DNA of 64,000 bases from Gammaproteobacteria bacterium (GTDB lineage: Bacteria > Pseudomonadota > Gammaproteobacteria > Pseudomonadales > Pseudohongiellaceae). The notes beneath the pieces were generated by a model that worked only from the letters and a program-made list of their open reading frames with translations, had not been told where the DNA came from and did not search any database. Position 1 is the stretch's first letter. Every line of letters begins with the position of its first letter. Location of the stretch: positions 40,877 through 104,876 of the forward strand of contig PBYU01000011.1 of assembly GCA_002730035.1 (NCBI GenBank). Direction: 5' to 3'. Positions 54,013-63,461 of this stretch are shown here, in pieces. Both the position numbers and the translations under genes were made by a program.

Positions 54013-55659
54013 TTATGCCGTGTTAATGAGTTCTATATTTCTGAATAATGCGATCGGGCAACCATGGGATACTGCATTGACCTGCATCGGTTGACCCTTG
54101 GCGTCGCTGAATGAGGCGCCAAGAAAATAGGTGCTGTCACCACCGATGACGTCCATGGAATTCCAGAAATCAGGAGTTCTTCCGACGTAGGCGACATCTC
54201 GCAGCATCTGGTACTTCTTACCATCGCGGATTTCCCAAAATACCTGACCGGCGAATTGAATATTGTAGCGTTGCTGATCGATGGAGTAAGAACCACGCCC
54301 CTCAATAAAAATCCCACGGTCTGTTGCGGCGATTACATCTTCTTCTGAGAGATCCTGTTCTCCCGGCATCAGGCTGACGTTGGGCATACGCTGGAACGGC
54401 ATACTCTCCCAGTTCTGACCGTAGGCACAGCCGTGACTGCGGGTAATCCCTGTCTGCGCCTCTATCCACGCCGCTTGATCACGAGTCGTCTGATAATCGA
54501 CAAAGATGCCATCCTCGATGATGGGCCAGGACTCGGCAGGAACAGCTTCATCATCCCAGCCGGTTGTGGCGCATCCGCCGAATTCCGAGCGATTGCCGAC
54601 AAATTGCATGAAGTCGGGTCCTACACGCGTATTTCCTAACACCTCTTCCGGCGGGTGGAGAAAAGAAGTGCCGGCGTAATTCGCTTCATACCCCAGGGCA
54701 CGATCGAGCTCGGTCGGGTGACCGATTGATTCGTGGATAGTGAGCCACAGATTAGATGGATGCAGCACCAGATCCCACTCACCCGGATCCACCGATACCG
54801 CTTGCAGTTTCATCGCCGCTTCTTCGGCCCAGCGTGAGGCATTGCCCACCAGGTCCAAGCCAAGAACATATTCGTAGCCCCGGCCTGCGGGTTCGACGGT
54901 GGCGCCACGGGTTTGAAAATCACCGCCATCGTCTGAGATTGCCGTAATGTTCATAGCAGGATTGATACGCAGGAATGTCTGGTCGATAAACGAGCCTTCC
55001 GAAGTAGCCACCAGTCGCTGTTCTTTTACGGAGAGAATGCTACTGGAGGCAAAGCGAATATTGTCAATGCGCAAGGCCTCTTCGTTAGCCCTCAACAATA
55101 ATGCAGCCTTGTCATCCAGGGAAACGCTAAAGGGATCGATGGAATGGGGAGTCGTCCAGCTGGCATCGGGATAGATATCCACCGGTGCCAGCAGCGTAGT
55201 CGAAGGGGCTACTGCATTGTTCGCTCGGGCCACTGCAACAGCTTCCCTGGCCATCGCTGAAATTGCCTCACGATCAAAAAACTGGGTAGCCGAGAAGCCC
55301 CAGGAACCACCGACCAGTGCGCGGACATTGATACCGAAAGAATCCGTACTCTGTACCTGGGTAATTCTCTGCTCACGAGTTCCGACGGCTTCGAATTGGG
55401 TTCGGATCACCCGGCCATCAGCGTAATCCGCGCCGGCATCCATCGCCACGTCGATTGCATAGAGCAATAGGGCCTTTTCGAAATTGGTCAGGCTCTGTGC
55501 CAACACGGGTTTGACATTGGCCAGCAGGGCAGTACTGGCGGCACTGGTACTGGCCAGACGCATGAAGTCGCGACGGGAAAAATGCTGCGGCAGATGCACT
55601 GGGTTGCCTGCGGCATTCAGAGAAGCACGATGATTCTGTGGTATTGGTAATTTTTGCAC
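54013..55659 (-). CDS. TldD-type metalloprotease with Tat signal peptide
   Basis: A 548-aa protein. The N-terminus has a Tat signal, SRRDFMRLASTSAASTALL, with a cut expected near VLAQ. The peptidase part has the TldD metal motif HESIGH (HExxxH), followed by EANYAGTSF. The Tat signal implies transport of the folded enzyme to the periplasm. The start is GTG 55659. The TldE-type gene lies 10 nt downstream. E. coli TldD is cytoplasmic and has no signal, so location is the main difference. Confidence 0.87.
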   Translation of the reverse strand: MQKLPIPQNHRASLNAAGNPVHLPQHFSRRDFMRLASTSAASTALLANVKPVLAQSLTNFEKALLLYAIDVAMDAGADYADGRVIRTQFEAVGTREQRITQVQSTDSFGINVRALVGGSWGFSATQFFDREAISAMAREAVAVARANNAVAPSTTLLAPVDIYPDASWTTPHSIDPFSVSLDDKAALLLRANEEALRIDNIRFASSSILSVKEQRLVATSEGSFIDQTFLRINPAMNITAISDDGGDFQTRGATVEPAGRGYEYVLGLDLVGNASRWAEEAAMKLQAVSVDPGEWDLVLHPSNLWLTIHESIGHPTELDRALGYEANYAGTSFLHPPEEVLGNTRVGPDFMQFVGNRSEFGGCATTGWDDEAVPAESWPIIEDGIFVDYQTTRDQAAWIEAQTGITRSHGCAYGQNWESMPFQRMPNVSLMPGEQDLSEEDVIAATDRGIFIEGRGSYSIDQQRYNIQFAGQVFWEIRDGKKYQMLRDVAYVGRTPDFWNSMDVIGGDSTYFLGASFSDAKGQPMQVNAVSHGCPIALFRNIELINTA

Positions 55660-55742
55660 GAGGGGGTTGTTGCTGTTGTCGTGGTTCTTATTTAGGGATC
55701 AGCATAGCGAAAAACCATCCCTAATCCAATTGTTCCCGGCGC

Positions 55743-58163
55743 CTACCGCAAGTGTTCTTCGAATAGGCTGTAGATTCGCCGATATTCATCCAGCCAGCTG
55801 CTGGGTTCTCTAAAACCATGGGCCTCGATGGGATACATCGCAATTTCCCAGTTTTCTTTCTCTAATTCGATTAAACGCTGCACCAGTCGCACCGAATCCT
55901 GGAAAAAGACGTTGTTGTCCTGCATCCCATGGGCGATCAATAGGGGTTTGCTCAGACCCGCAGCGAATTCAATGGGCGAGCTTCGCTGGTAAGCCTCGGG
56001 ATCGATTTCTGGGATATTCAGAATGTTCGATGTGTAGCCATGGTTATAGGCAGCCCAATCGGTAACGGGTCGCAGGGCTGCTCCACAGGCGAATAAATCT
56101 GGTTCGGTAAACAATGCCATCAAGGTGAGAAAACCCCCGTAGGACCCACCGTAAGTACAGATGCGATCTCGATTAACGTTCTTATTGGCTACCAACCAGT
56201 CGATACCATCGGCCAGGTCCTGCACTTCAGGCGTACCCATTTGCTGGTAGATCGCGGTGCGCCAGTCACGGCCATAGCCACTGGAAGCCCGGTAGTCCAT
56301 GTCCAGCACTACGTATCCCTGTTGCACAAGAAAACTATGAAACATGAATTCGCGAAAATAGCTGGACCATCCCTGGTGCGCGTTCTGCAAATAGCCGGCG
56401 CCGTGTATGAATACCACTGCTGGCCTGGACGAGTTTGCGTCGCCTGGTGTGTAGACTCGGGAATGAATCGGATCTGCCACATAAGCAGAAGGAATTTCGA
56501 CGAATTCCGGCTCAGCCCAATCCATTGCATCGAATTCATCACTGATAGTATGGGTAATGCGGGTCGCCCTGGAATTTGGTCGCGCATTTTGCGTATACAA
56601 CTCAAGCGGTTGCAACGCGCTGCTGTGTAGTACCAGGAGTTTCGATTCGTCTGGTGACAGACTAAAACGATTCATGCCACCGAGTTCGGTGAGTTGCTGA
56701 ATTTCCCCCGAATCGACTTCAACCCGATACACCTCATAGAGAGTTGGGTGCTGTATATTGCCGCGAAAGTAGATCTGTTCGCCGCTTTCAGAGAGGACGG
56801 GTTCACGGACTTCGTAGTCTCCATGGGTCAGCTGTCTGGTGGTTCCAGAGGAGAATAGATTGAGATGACCATAGCCGTGCTCTTCAGACAGGAAGTAGAA
56901 AGATTCGTTGTCCGGCAGCCAGTCTGCTTGAATAAATTGGCGATTAATCCAGGCAGGGTCGTGATTGTGATGTACCAGTTGCAGCTGGGGTGATTCCAGG
57001 TCTACCGAATCCATCAGGCTATTAGTGTCTTCCGCGGGATCTTCGCCCTCGCTTGTTTCGAGTTCCAGGTCTATGGTGTTCAGGCTCAGCAGCCAGCGAT
57101 CCTTATTATCGCGGCTGATAGCCTGAAACAGGACTCGCTCGCCATTCGCCGCCCAGCGTATGCCAGAAAAGTACACTTCACGTGGTGCGGGTTTATCTTC
57201 ATCGGCGTCAATCGATAGCTGAGTCTGTAACGGGCTATCCTGCAGAGAGGGCAGCTCAGAAAGGTCCAGTCTGGCATACTCATGGGCATTGAGATCGAAC
57301 AGAAATAGGTCCTGATTGGCGAAATCCGTAGTGCCGACCCGGCTGCGCACTTCCCGGTTCTCCACGTACCCGGATGCAGTGACATAGTTAGGCATCGTGC
57401 CCAGTCTGCCGTCTTCCTGTTCACTGCTGTCACGCAATGTGACAATCAGCCATTTTTCGTTCGGAGATAGAGCACTGCTGACGATCTCCCTGTCCTCGCC
57501 GAGATAGTAAGGAAGCGCCAGGCGCGTGGCATCGGATTGCTGCAACTCATTATCGAATTTTTCGGCGAGTTGCTGTCGCTCTTCCTGCAAGCTGATGATG
57601 TCAAACAGGCGCAGTTGTTGGTCCTCTATATACTCTGTTTCTTCTTCTTTATCCGGAAGCGGCTCCAGACGAATGTCGGCAGCCTGATATTCCAGTCCAG
57701 AGTCGAGATCGCGCACCAGGATTGTGCTATTGCGAGAGAAGATCACCTTGTCGTTGTCTGCGGTAAATGCGGGATTACTTTCCTGCGCTGCGGTTCGAGT
57801 TAGTTGGGTGATATCGCCGGATCGCAGGTTTTTTACGTAGATATCACCGGCTCTGGCATAGGTTTTCAATCTGCCATTGGGCGATCTGGTGTTGGAGGCG
57901 ACATCGACCGATGCGAGATCTCCCGCTGCAACTTGTTGCAGCTTGTCACCATCGACATCCACCCTGAACAAATCAGTCTGTTCTGTTGCTTCCTGCTTCT
58001 GTCGAAAATAGACGCCGCGACCATCGTCAGCCCAATAGGCTTGTTGCGGGGCGCGGCCAATCCAGTCCGGATGAGCCATGGCTTGTTCGAGAGTAATGGA
58101 TTGGGACAGAGCAGATCCTGCCCACATCAGGCAGATTACTCCTGCAATAATTGCACGGTTCAT
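55743..58163 (-). CDS. Exported S9-family (prolyl oligopeptidase-like) peptidase
   Basis: An 806-aa serine peptidase with signal peptide (to ALSQS). The N-terminal two thirds form a WD40-like propeller with many LFRVDVDGD/LNLFSSGT-type strands. The C-terminal hydrolase domain has GGSYGG (nucleophile Ser), the Asp in GMQDNNVFFQD and the His in EAHGF. It resembles dipeptidyl-peptidase IV/acylaminoacyl-peptidase relatives, releasing short peptides in the periplasm. It lies 83 nt upstream of the TldD-type gene on the same strand. Confidence 0.9.
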   Translation of the reverse strand: MNRAIIAGVICLMWAGSALSQSITLEQAMAHPDWIGRAPQQAYWADDGRGVYFRQKQEATEQTDLFRVDVDGDKLQQVAAGDLASVDVASNTRSPNGRLKTYARAGDIYVKNLRSGDITQLTRTAAQESNPAFTADNDKVIFSRNSTILVRDLDSGLEYQAADIRLEPLPDKEEETEYIEDQQLRLFDIISLQEERQQLAEKFDNELQQSDATRLALPYYLGEDREIVSSALSPNEKWLIVTLRDSSEQEDGRLGTMPNYVTASGYVENREVRSRVGTTDFANQDLFLFDLNAHEYARLDLSELPSLQDSPLQTQLSIDADEDKPAPREVYFSGIRWAANGERVLFQAISRDNKDRWLLSLNTIDLELETSEGEDPAEDTNSLMDSVDLESPQLQLVHHNHDPAWINRQFIQADWLPDNESFYFLSEEHGYGHLNLFSSGTTRQLTHGDYEVREPVLSESGEQIYFRGNIQHPTLYEVYRVEVDSGEIQQLTELGGMNRFSLSPDESKLLVLHSSALQPLELYTQNARPNSRATRITHTISDEFDAMDWAEPEFVEIPSAYVADPIHSRVYTPGDANSSRPAVVFIHGAGYLQNAHQGWSSYFREFMFHSFLVQQGYVVLDMDYRASSGYGRDWRTAIYQQMGTPEVQDLADGIDWLVANKNVNRDRICTYGGSYGGFLTLMALFTEPDLFACGAALRPVTDWAAYNHGYTSNILNIPEIDPEAYQRSSPIEFAAGLSKPLLIAHGMQDNNVFFQDSVRLVQRLIELEKENWEIAMYPIEAHGFREPSSWLDEYRRIYSLFEEHLR

Positions 58164-58210
58164 GGCCAGGTTCCGGTTCAGCCCTCGCTATCGGCTTTCA
58201 ACTCGTTGGA

Positions 58211-59011
58211 TTAGTACCCGTCATAGCCTTCGGTGAGTTCAACATAGATACCCGCAGGATCCGTGAAATAGGCAATATTCAGCCCAATGGCCGGGATTTC
58301 CCGATAAGGCACATCGAATACGACTCCCTTCGCCTCCAAGGTGCGGCAAAACTCTTTCAGGTTGTCTATTTCAAAACCAATGTGATCGATACCGGTTCCC
58401 TGGGTGGGTTGACGGTCCTGATCCGTACCGCCGAAACTGAGATTCATGCCAGGCACGTTGGTCGTGGTTGCAATGCTGCCGCGGGGTCTGATCTCCAGAT
58501 CGAACATATCGACGTACCACTGGAGCAGTTCTTCATGGTCTGGGGTAATGAAATGGATATGATAGCCGGTGATTTCTTGCTGCAGTCCCTGGTCTTCCTG
58601 CATCTCAACCACGATGTCGTCGGGTAGGAATACGTAGGCATTGGTTTGACCTTCGGCGCCGGGGAAAATACGCCCAACACCCAGACCGTCGGCGCGCCAT
58701 TTGTCGAGAAACCTGGCCATGTCGCGTACTTTAAAACCGAAATGGTCCATCTTGGTCGCGCGCGATCCCATGGTGGGGGCTCTGTCGGTTAGCGCCACCA
58801 TCATATTGGGTAACTTGGCAACCGTCAGCGGGCCACGCTCTACAATTGTTGCGTTGAAATGTTCGACCCAGATGCGTTTGTGTTCATCCATATCGGACAC
58901 GTTCAGGTGCACATGGCCGTAGGTGAGTCCGTTTTCATTAGGGGTGGCGAGTTGCCCAAAGGCTGTTGTAGCTAACATGCTCAACACGGCAAGGCTAATC
59001 AGAGCTCTCAC
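58211..59011 (-). CDS. Exported two-domain VOC (glyoxalase/extradiol-type) protein
   Basis: A 266-aa protein with a signal peptide (to TAFGQ) and two vicinal-oxygen-chelate domains. The first has GHVHLNVSD, HFGFKV and VVEMQED; the second YHIHFITPD, HIGFEID and YVELTEG. Each holds the His-His-Glu metal ligand set. Family members are dioxygenases, isomerases or lyases. Secretion is uncommon for VOC enzymes. The start is GTG with AGGAG 8 nt upstream. It lies 48 nt upstream of the S9 peptidase gene. Confidence 0.82.
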   Translation of the reverse strand: MRALISLAVLSMLATTAFGQLATPNENGLTYGHVHLNVSDMDEHKRIWVEHFNATIVERGPLTVAKLPNMMVALTDRAPTMGSRATKMDHFGFKVRDMARFLDKWRADGLGVGRIFPGAEGQTNAYVFLPDDIVVEMQEDQGLQQEITGYHIHFITPDHEELLQWYVDMFDLEIRPRGSIATTTNVPGMNLSFGGTDQDRQPTQGTGIDHIGFEIDNLKEFCRTLEAKGVVFDVPYREIPAIGLNIAYFTDPAGIYVELTEGYDGY

Positions 59012-59482
59012 GATATACTCTCCTGAGTGGTCGTTTATGGCCTTAGGATAATGACACTGAGCTGCTGAGTCTTCAAGGTTAGAGTGTCAGCCACCGGGGA
59101 GCCTGCAAAGGCTTGTGGGTGGTGGTAGTGATCGTGATTTCATTCAGTTGAAAGTCGGATGCCAGGTCTACTGTTTCCTGCAGTGCATCGAAGTAAGTAC
59201 CAGATTGTTTAATTGCTGATTGGACTCGAAGCGAGAGTCTGATATTGTCTGCTATCCCCTGTCTGGATGATGCATGGAATCAGGATAAAGAGTAACGAGA
59301 GAAAGTTGGCTATTTGGAAAATATAGTAACACTAAAGTTTTAACTATCTGGTTTTCCTAGAGTTTTCTGCCTTTTTCTTCAAATAATACGTCACTATCCT
59401 GATTCTGGTTAATGATCACGTCCGTAGCCTAAGTTGGGCGAAAATCTGAAATGCCCACAACTAAAGAGTAAAAGGGGGAAAA
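59012..59482. other. Intergenic region before the first large TonB receptor
   Basis: This 471-nt gap contains the minus-strand promoter zone of the VOC gene and the plus-strand promoter of the receptor. A small perfect hairpin AGCCT-GCAA-AGGCT is at 59100-59113. Near the receptor start, 59434-59460 matches 63405-63431 before the second receptor (shared GAAAATCT and CCCA), so the duplication includes the upstream control region. Nothing else is recognised. Confidence 0.5.
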
Positions 59483-62400
59483 ATGAGTAAAAAATTTCCG
59501 TGCCGTCGCAAGGCAGTTACCATCGGGGTAATACTTGCCGGTCTATCACTTCCTGTAGCGGCCCAACAAGACGACGATAGTGAGATCGAAGAAGTCATAG
59601 TCACTGGCTCCTTCCTGAGAGGCAGTCCACTGGATGCCCCATCTCCAGTCAATGTTATCGACCGTGACAGTATCGAAGCCCAGGGAGCATCGGCGATCTG
59701 GGATGTTATCAGAAACCTGGAGGTAAACCAGGGTTCCGATACCGGCATCCACGGTTCCAATGACGCCGGTCAGTTATCAGGTACGGCATCGGTAAACCTG
59801 AGAAACTTGGGTGGTAACTCAACCCTTACCCTGATCAACGGCAAGCGGTTCACTCCAGCTGCGGTTGTGAGCAGTTCCGGTCAGGAATTCGTTGACCTTA
59901 ATGCCATCCCCTTGGTCATGACTGATCGGGTAGAAGTGCTGACCGACGGTGGTTCGGCGCTGTATGGTTCTGACGCAGTAGCGGGTGTGGTTAACGTGAT
60001 TATGCGTACCGACTTTGAAGGCCTGGAGCTCTATGCCGATACCCAGGGAATCGATGAAGAGGGTGGTACCTACGAAGAGACGTTCAGTGGTATCTGGGGA
60101 ACCAGTTTTAATGACGGTGATACTCGACTGGTACTTTCCGGCGAATACTTCGAGCGGGATGCTGTGCTACTGGAGAATGCCAGTTACTATGATCCAGAGC
60201 GCGTCACCTCGACCGGAAGAGTGGGCTCCTTCGGAATAAGCACCCCCCTCGGCGGCAATATCAATCCAGCCTACATCAATTTTCCGTTGACCGCGCAAAA
60301 CCAAGCTGAGCGAGCGTCATTGGGCGAAAGTATCGCCGGTACGCAAGGTTACGTCTGGTCGGATCCGCTCTGTGAAACCTTGTCGGGCCCCAACGGTGAC
60401 TTCTTCATTGACAATCGCTTTACCGGTGTGGGCCGGCGTAGCGGCACCTGTGTAGAGGACACCATCGACGAACAGTTCATTGCCATTGGCCAGGAACGCT
60501 CCAGCTTTGCCGGTACCTTCGAGCACACCTTCAGCGAAAATGCCGAGTTCTACTCATTTTTCCAGTATTCGGATGTTGAGACCACGAGAGAGGGGAGCGG
60601 TTACGCCTTCTCGAGAACTCTGCATGCCATACCAGGACCAAGTTTTCTTGGGGCTCTTTCCGGCTTTGTTGGCAATGCACCGGTCAGCCCGGCTGCCAAT
60701 AATCCCCATCTTACTGCGAATGGCGGCTTTGGTGAGGGATTCCTGACCCCGGGTAACTCCATCGCCACCGGCTGGCCTCGAGCCGGTGAAGACCGTATAA
60801 CAGATAACGAAACGCTGGGCGTGCAGCTTGGACTGCGCGGTGACTTCAATTGGGGTGAACGGGCCATGACTTACGACGTTACCTATTCCTTGAGCCAATC
60901 CAGCATCGAACAAGAATACGAGACATTGATCCGTGACCGCACCGAGTTGGCTCTTTATGGATTGGGCGGTGAAAACTGTACGCCTAATGGTTCAACAGAT
61001 GTTAATTTCCTGGGCGTTCCGGGGTTTGGTGCGTTATCAGGGCTTTTTGATATCGTTTTCCCGAACTATATCCTGAATACCCGGGAGGGTTGGTCGCAAG
61101 CACTGACCAGCACTAATCACGGACAAGGTGGCTGTGAGTTCTACAACCCCTATCTGACATCTCTCACCGATCCGAGTCTGGCCAATTCCCAGGAGTTAAT
61201 CGACTGGATAACAGCTAAAAACTTGTTACGCGCCGACAAGCGCAACGAACTGGAAGTTTTCGATGCCGTAATCACGGGTGAGTTATTCGAAATGACAGGC
61301 GGTACAGCGCAGTTTGCTACGGGTTATCAGCGCCGTGAACGCAGGGCAACAGGTAGGGCACCAGATCTTCACTTTCCCGGTCTGACTGTAATCACCGGTT
61401 ATGCCAGTCCTTCTCCTTTTGCGCCGCCCAGTGAGTACGCCACTGAAATAACCAATAACCTGGAGTGTGCCAACTGTATCTTTAATTTCGCCGATGAGCG
61501 GGATATTGACGCGGTATTCTTGGAATTATCCCTGCCTTTTGCCGAGAATGTGGAGACGCAGATTGCTCTGCGATGGGAAGATTACGGTGGTAACATCGGC
61601 AGCGATGTTTCGCCCAAGATAGCGTTAAGCTGGCGACCTATCGACGAGTTGCTGCTACGTGCGTCTTTTTCCGAGTCATTTCGCGCACCGAATATCGGTG
61701 TTGTGAATCAAGCATTCGAGGCATTTGGTACTACCTTACTAGATCCATTGCGTAATCAAGACGTGCGTGCGGGTCTGTTACCAGCCACTAACGAAAATGC
61801 GCAAAATAATTTCTCGTTCACGGTGGGACAACCTAACCCGTACTTGGATCCCGAGAAAGCGGATACCTACAATGTTGGTTTTCAATGGACTCCATCCGGA
61901 GACCTGGATGGTTTAAGTATCGGTGCCGATGTCTGGCGATTCGATGTTGAAGATCGTGTGCTTCCCCAGATTCCCAGGGCTTCACTGGACCCCGAAATCG
62001 AAAAGTTCAACTCAATAGTAAATGATCCTTCCGTTTACATCCTCAACGACTCGCTGCCTATCGATGGCCGTGGTCCCGACGGTAATCCCATTTCGTGTGA
62101 CCCGGCTGCCCTGGCGGCATCGTTCGGTATCGACTCATCCGAACGTCGTAACTGCGTGGTGAGCCCGCTTGAATACAGGGTATATAATGCAGACGGTTCT
62201 CAAAGCATTCAACGTAACCTAAACGATACTAACGGCGGTCTGATAACCCTTGCGTTGCCAGCGGTCAATGCCGGTAATATTGAGGTCCAGGGCATAGACA
62301 TTAAAGCGGGCTATAGCTGGGACAATGACTGGGGTCAATGGCGAATTGGTCTTGATTTCGTGCATATTGATGAGTACCTCGTTAAAGACGTGCCTGGCCT

Positions 62401-62839
62401 GGAATTAGGCCTGCAGGAAACAGGTAAAACCGATGCAGCCGGCACCGACGGAGAACAGAATATTGTACGTGCAGTACCGGACAATAAGGGAACCCTGAGT
62501 TTAAGCTGGAGTTCCGGCAATCATCGTGTGTCGGTTTTCAATAGACACATCGGTTCCCATCAGGTTCTGGGTCACCGTGCTTATATCGCAGAGGACCAGC
62601 GGACGCCGCTCGATCTGCAGTATGCCAAGTCCCAAGTTGATAGCCACGACACCTGGGATATTCAGTATGGCTATACCCAGCAATGGGCTAATGATGCGTT
62701 GGGAACCACTAGATTCTCAGTCGGCATAATTGATGCGACTGATGAAGAACCTCCCTTGGTCAGACGCGCATCCTTTAACCCTTCGATTTTTGACGGGCGT
62801 GGTCGTCGCTGGTATGCGAGGGTTTTGTGGCAGTTCTAA
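59483..62839 (+). CDS. Large TonB-dependent receptor, first tandem copy
   Basis: An 1118-aa receptor. It has a signal peptide (to PVAAQ), TonB-box region EIEEVIVTGSFLRGSP, and a plug with ATIWDVIRN-like start (ASAIWDVIRNLEVN) and LRNLGGNSTLTLINGKR, RVEVLTDGGSALYGSDAVAGVVN. The long barrel has many disulfide-prone cysteines (e.g. CETLSG, CTPNG, CANC) and ends RVLWQF. The size, over 1000 residues, and the sequence type are those of large peptide- or oligosaccharide-importing receptors. GGGGGA precedes the ATG. The neighbouring exported peptidases suggest a peptide ligand, by inference only. Confidence 0.9.
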   Translation: MSKKFPCRRKAVTIGVILAGLSLPVAAQQDDDSEIEEVIVTGSFLRGSPLDAPSPVNVIDRDSIEAQGASAIWDVIRNLEVNQGSDTGIHGSNDAGQLSGTASVNLRNLGGNSTLTLINGKRFTPAAVVSSSGQEFVDLNAIPLVMTDRVEVLTDGGSALYGSDAVAGVVNVIMRTDFEGLELYADTQGIDEEGGTYEETFSGIWGTSFNDGDTRLVLSGEYFERDAVLLENASYYDPERVTSTGRVGSFGISTPLGGNINPAYINFPLTAQNQAERASLGESIAGTQGYVWSDPLCETLSGPNGDFFIDNRFTGVGRRSGTCVEDTIDEQFIAIGQERSSFAGTFEHTFSENAEFYSFFQYSDVETTREGSGYAFSRTLHAIPGPSFLGALSGFVGNAPVSPAANNPHLTANGGFGEGFLTPGNSIATGWPRAGEDRITDNETLGVQLGLRGDFNWGERAMTYDVTYSLSQSSIEQEYETLIRDRTELALYGLGGENCTPNGSTDVNFLGVPGFGALSGLFDIVFPNYILNTREGWSQALTSTNHGQGGCEFYNPYLTSLTDPSLANSQELIDWITAKNLLRADKRNELEVFDAVITGELFEMTGGTAQFATGYQRRERRATGRAPDLHFPGLTVITGYASPSPFAPPSEYATEITNNLECANCIFNFADERDIDAVFLELSLPFAENVETQIALRWEDYGGNIGSDVSPKIALSWRPIDELLLRASFSESFRAPNIGVVNQAFEAFGTTLLDPLRNQDVRAGLLPATNENAQNNFSFTVGQPNPYLDPEKADTYNVGFQWTPSGDLDGLSIGADVWRFDVEDRVLPQIPRASLDPEIEKFNSIVNDPSVYILNDSLPIDGRGPDGNPISCDPAALAASFGIDSSERRNCVVSPLEYRVYNADGSQSIQRNLNDTNGGLITLALPAVNAGNIEVQGIDIKAGYSWDNDWGQWRIGLDFVHIDEYLVKDVPGLELGLQETGKTDAAGTDGEQNIVRAVPDNKGTLSLSWSSGNHRVSVFNRHIGSHQVLGHRAYIAEDQRTPLDLQYAKSQVDSHDTWDIQYGYTQQWANDALGTTRFSVGIIDATDEEPPLVRRASFNPSIFDGRGRRWYARVLWQF

Positions 62840-62864
62840 GCACTGATCAAAATCGGTGATCGAG

Positions 62865-62893
62865 AAACGGCGATGAGCAATTATCGCCGTTTT
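62865..62893 (+). terminator. Rho-independent terminator of the first receptor
   Basis: AAACGGCGAT (62865-62874) pairs with ATCGCCGTTT (62883-62892) over an 8-nt loop, followed by a T-rich stretch. It begins 26 nt after the receptor stop. Confidence 0.75.
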
Positions 62894-63461
62894 ATTAGTT
62901 AATACATTACTATGTTGCTGCTATATTAATACTCGCAATTCGCAGCGCAGGCCATCGGAAATTATTGCCTAGCAAACATGTGTCTATGTGTTACAATCGA
63001 GCGCTGTACGGTGTGTGTGGGTGCACTCGTACACGCTCGGGTTAGCCAGTTGGTGCCAGGGAACCCAAGGCTGGTGCAGTCATCAGCCGGCAGCAATTAC
63101 TGGCAGAAGAGTCTTACAATCATCAGATCACCCATCTGGAAGGAGTAATGGCGGCCCAATGCAGTGCGTTGATGACTGCGTTTTTCCAGACGAAGCGATC
63201 TATTAAGATAGACCAGTAAGGTAAGTATCAGGCCGACAAGTCAGAGTTCCACGAAACGTCACCGATAGACTGCTTGAGATGTCTATCCAAACTGAAATTA
63301 AAATTGCCCGCGTAAGAGGCGATGGATCCTAATATGTATAACTTAATGAATACAGTACGAATTCTATTGCTGGTCTGTGGAAATGACTGCCTTTGTCTTC
63401 TAAATTGGCCGAAAATCTAAAATACCCAGAATATAAAAATTAAAATTAATGGAGAGACAAA
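62894..63461 (+). other. Structured leader region before the second receptor
   Basis: This 568-nt gap has an extended -10 (TGT then TACAAT at 62992-62997) followed at once by a long hairpin: CGAGCG plus TGTAC pair with GTACA plus CGCTCG (62998-63039, one bulged C). The transcript would start near 63004, giving a leader of about 460 nt. A 23-codon frame at 63148-63219 follows AGGAG, but only 2 nt away. A second start region, 63405-63431, matches the upstream box of the first receptor. Confidence 0.4.

Noticed and set aside
63040..63120. Cobalamin riboswitch before the second TonB receptor
   Set aside because: An AGGGAA and a GGTGCAG are present, but the rest of the conserved core, notably the GCAACTG-type box at the right place, is not.
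63148..63219. Small 23-codon gene in the receptor leader
   Set aside because: AGGAG lies only 2 nt from the ATG, which is too close, and the peptide has no recognised features. A leader peptide is possible but unsupported.
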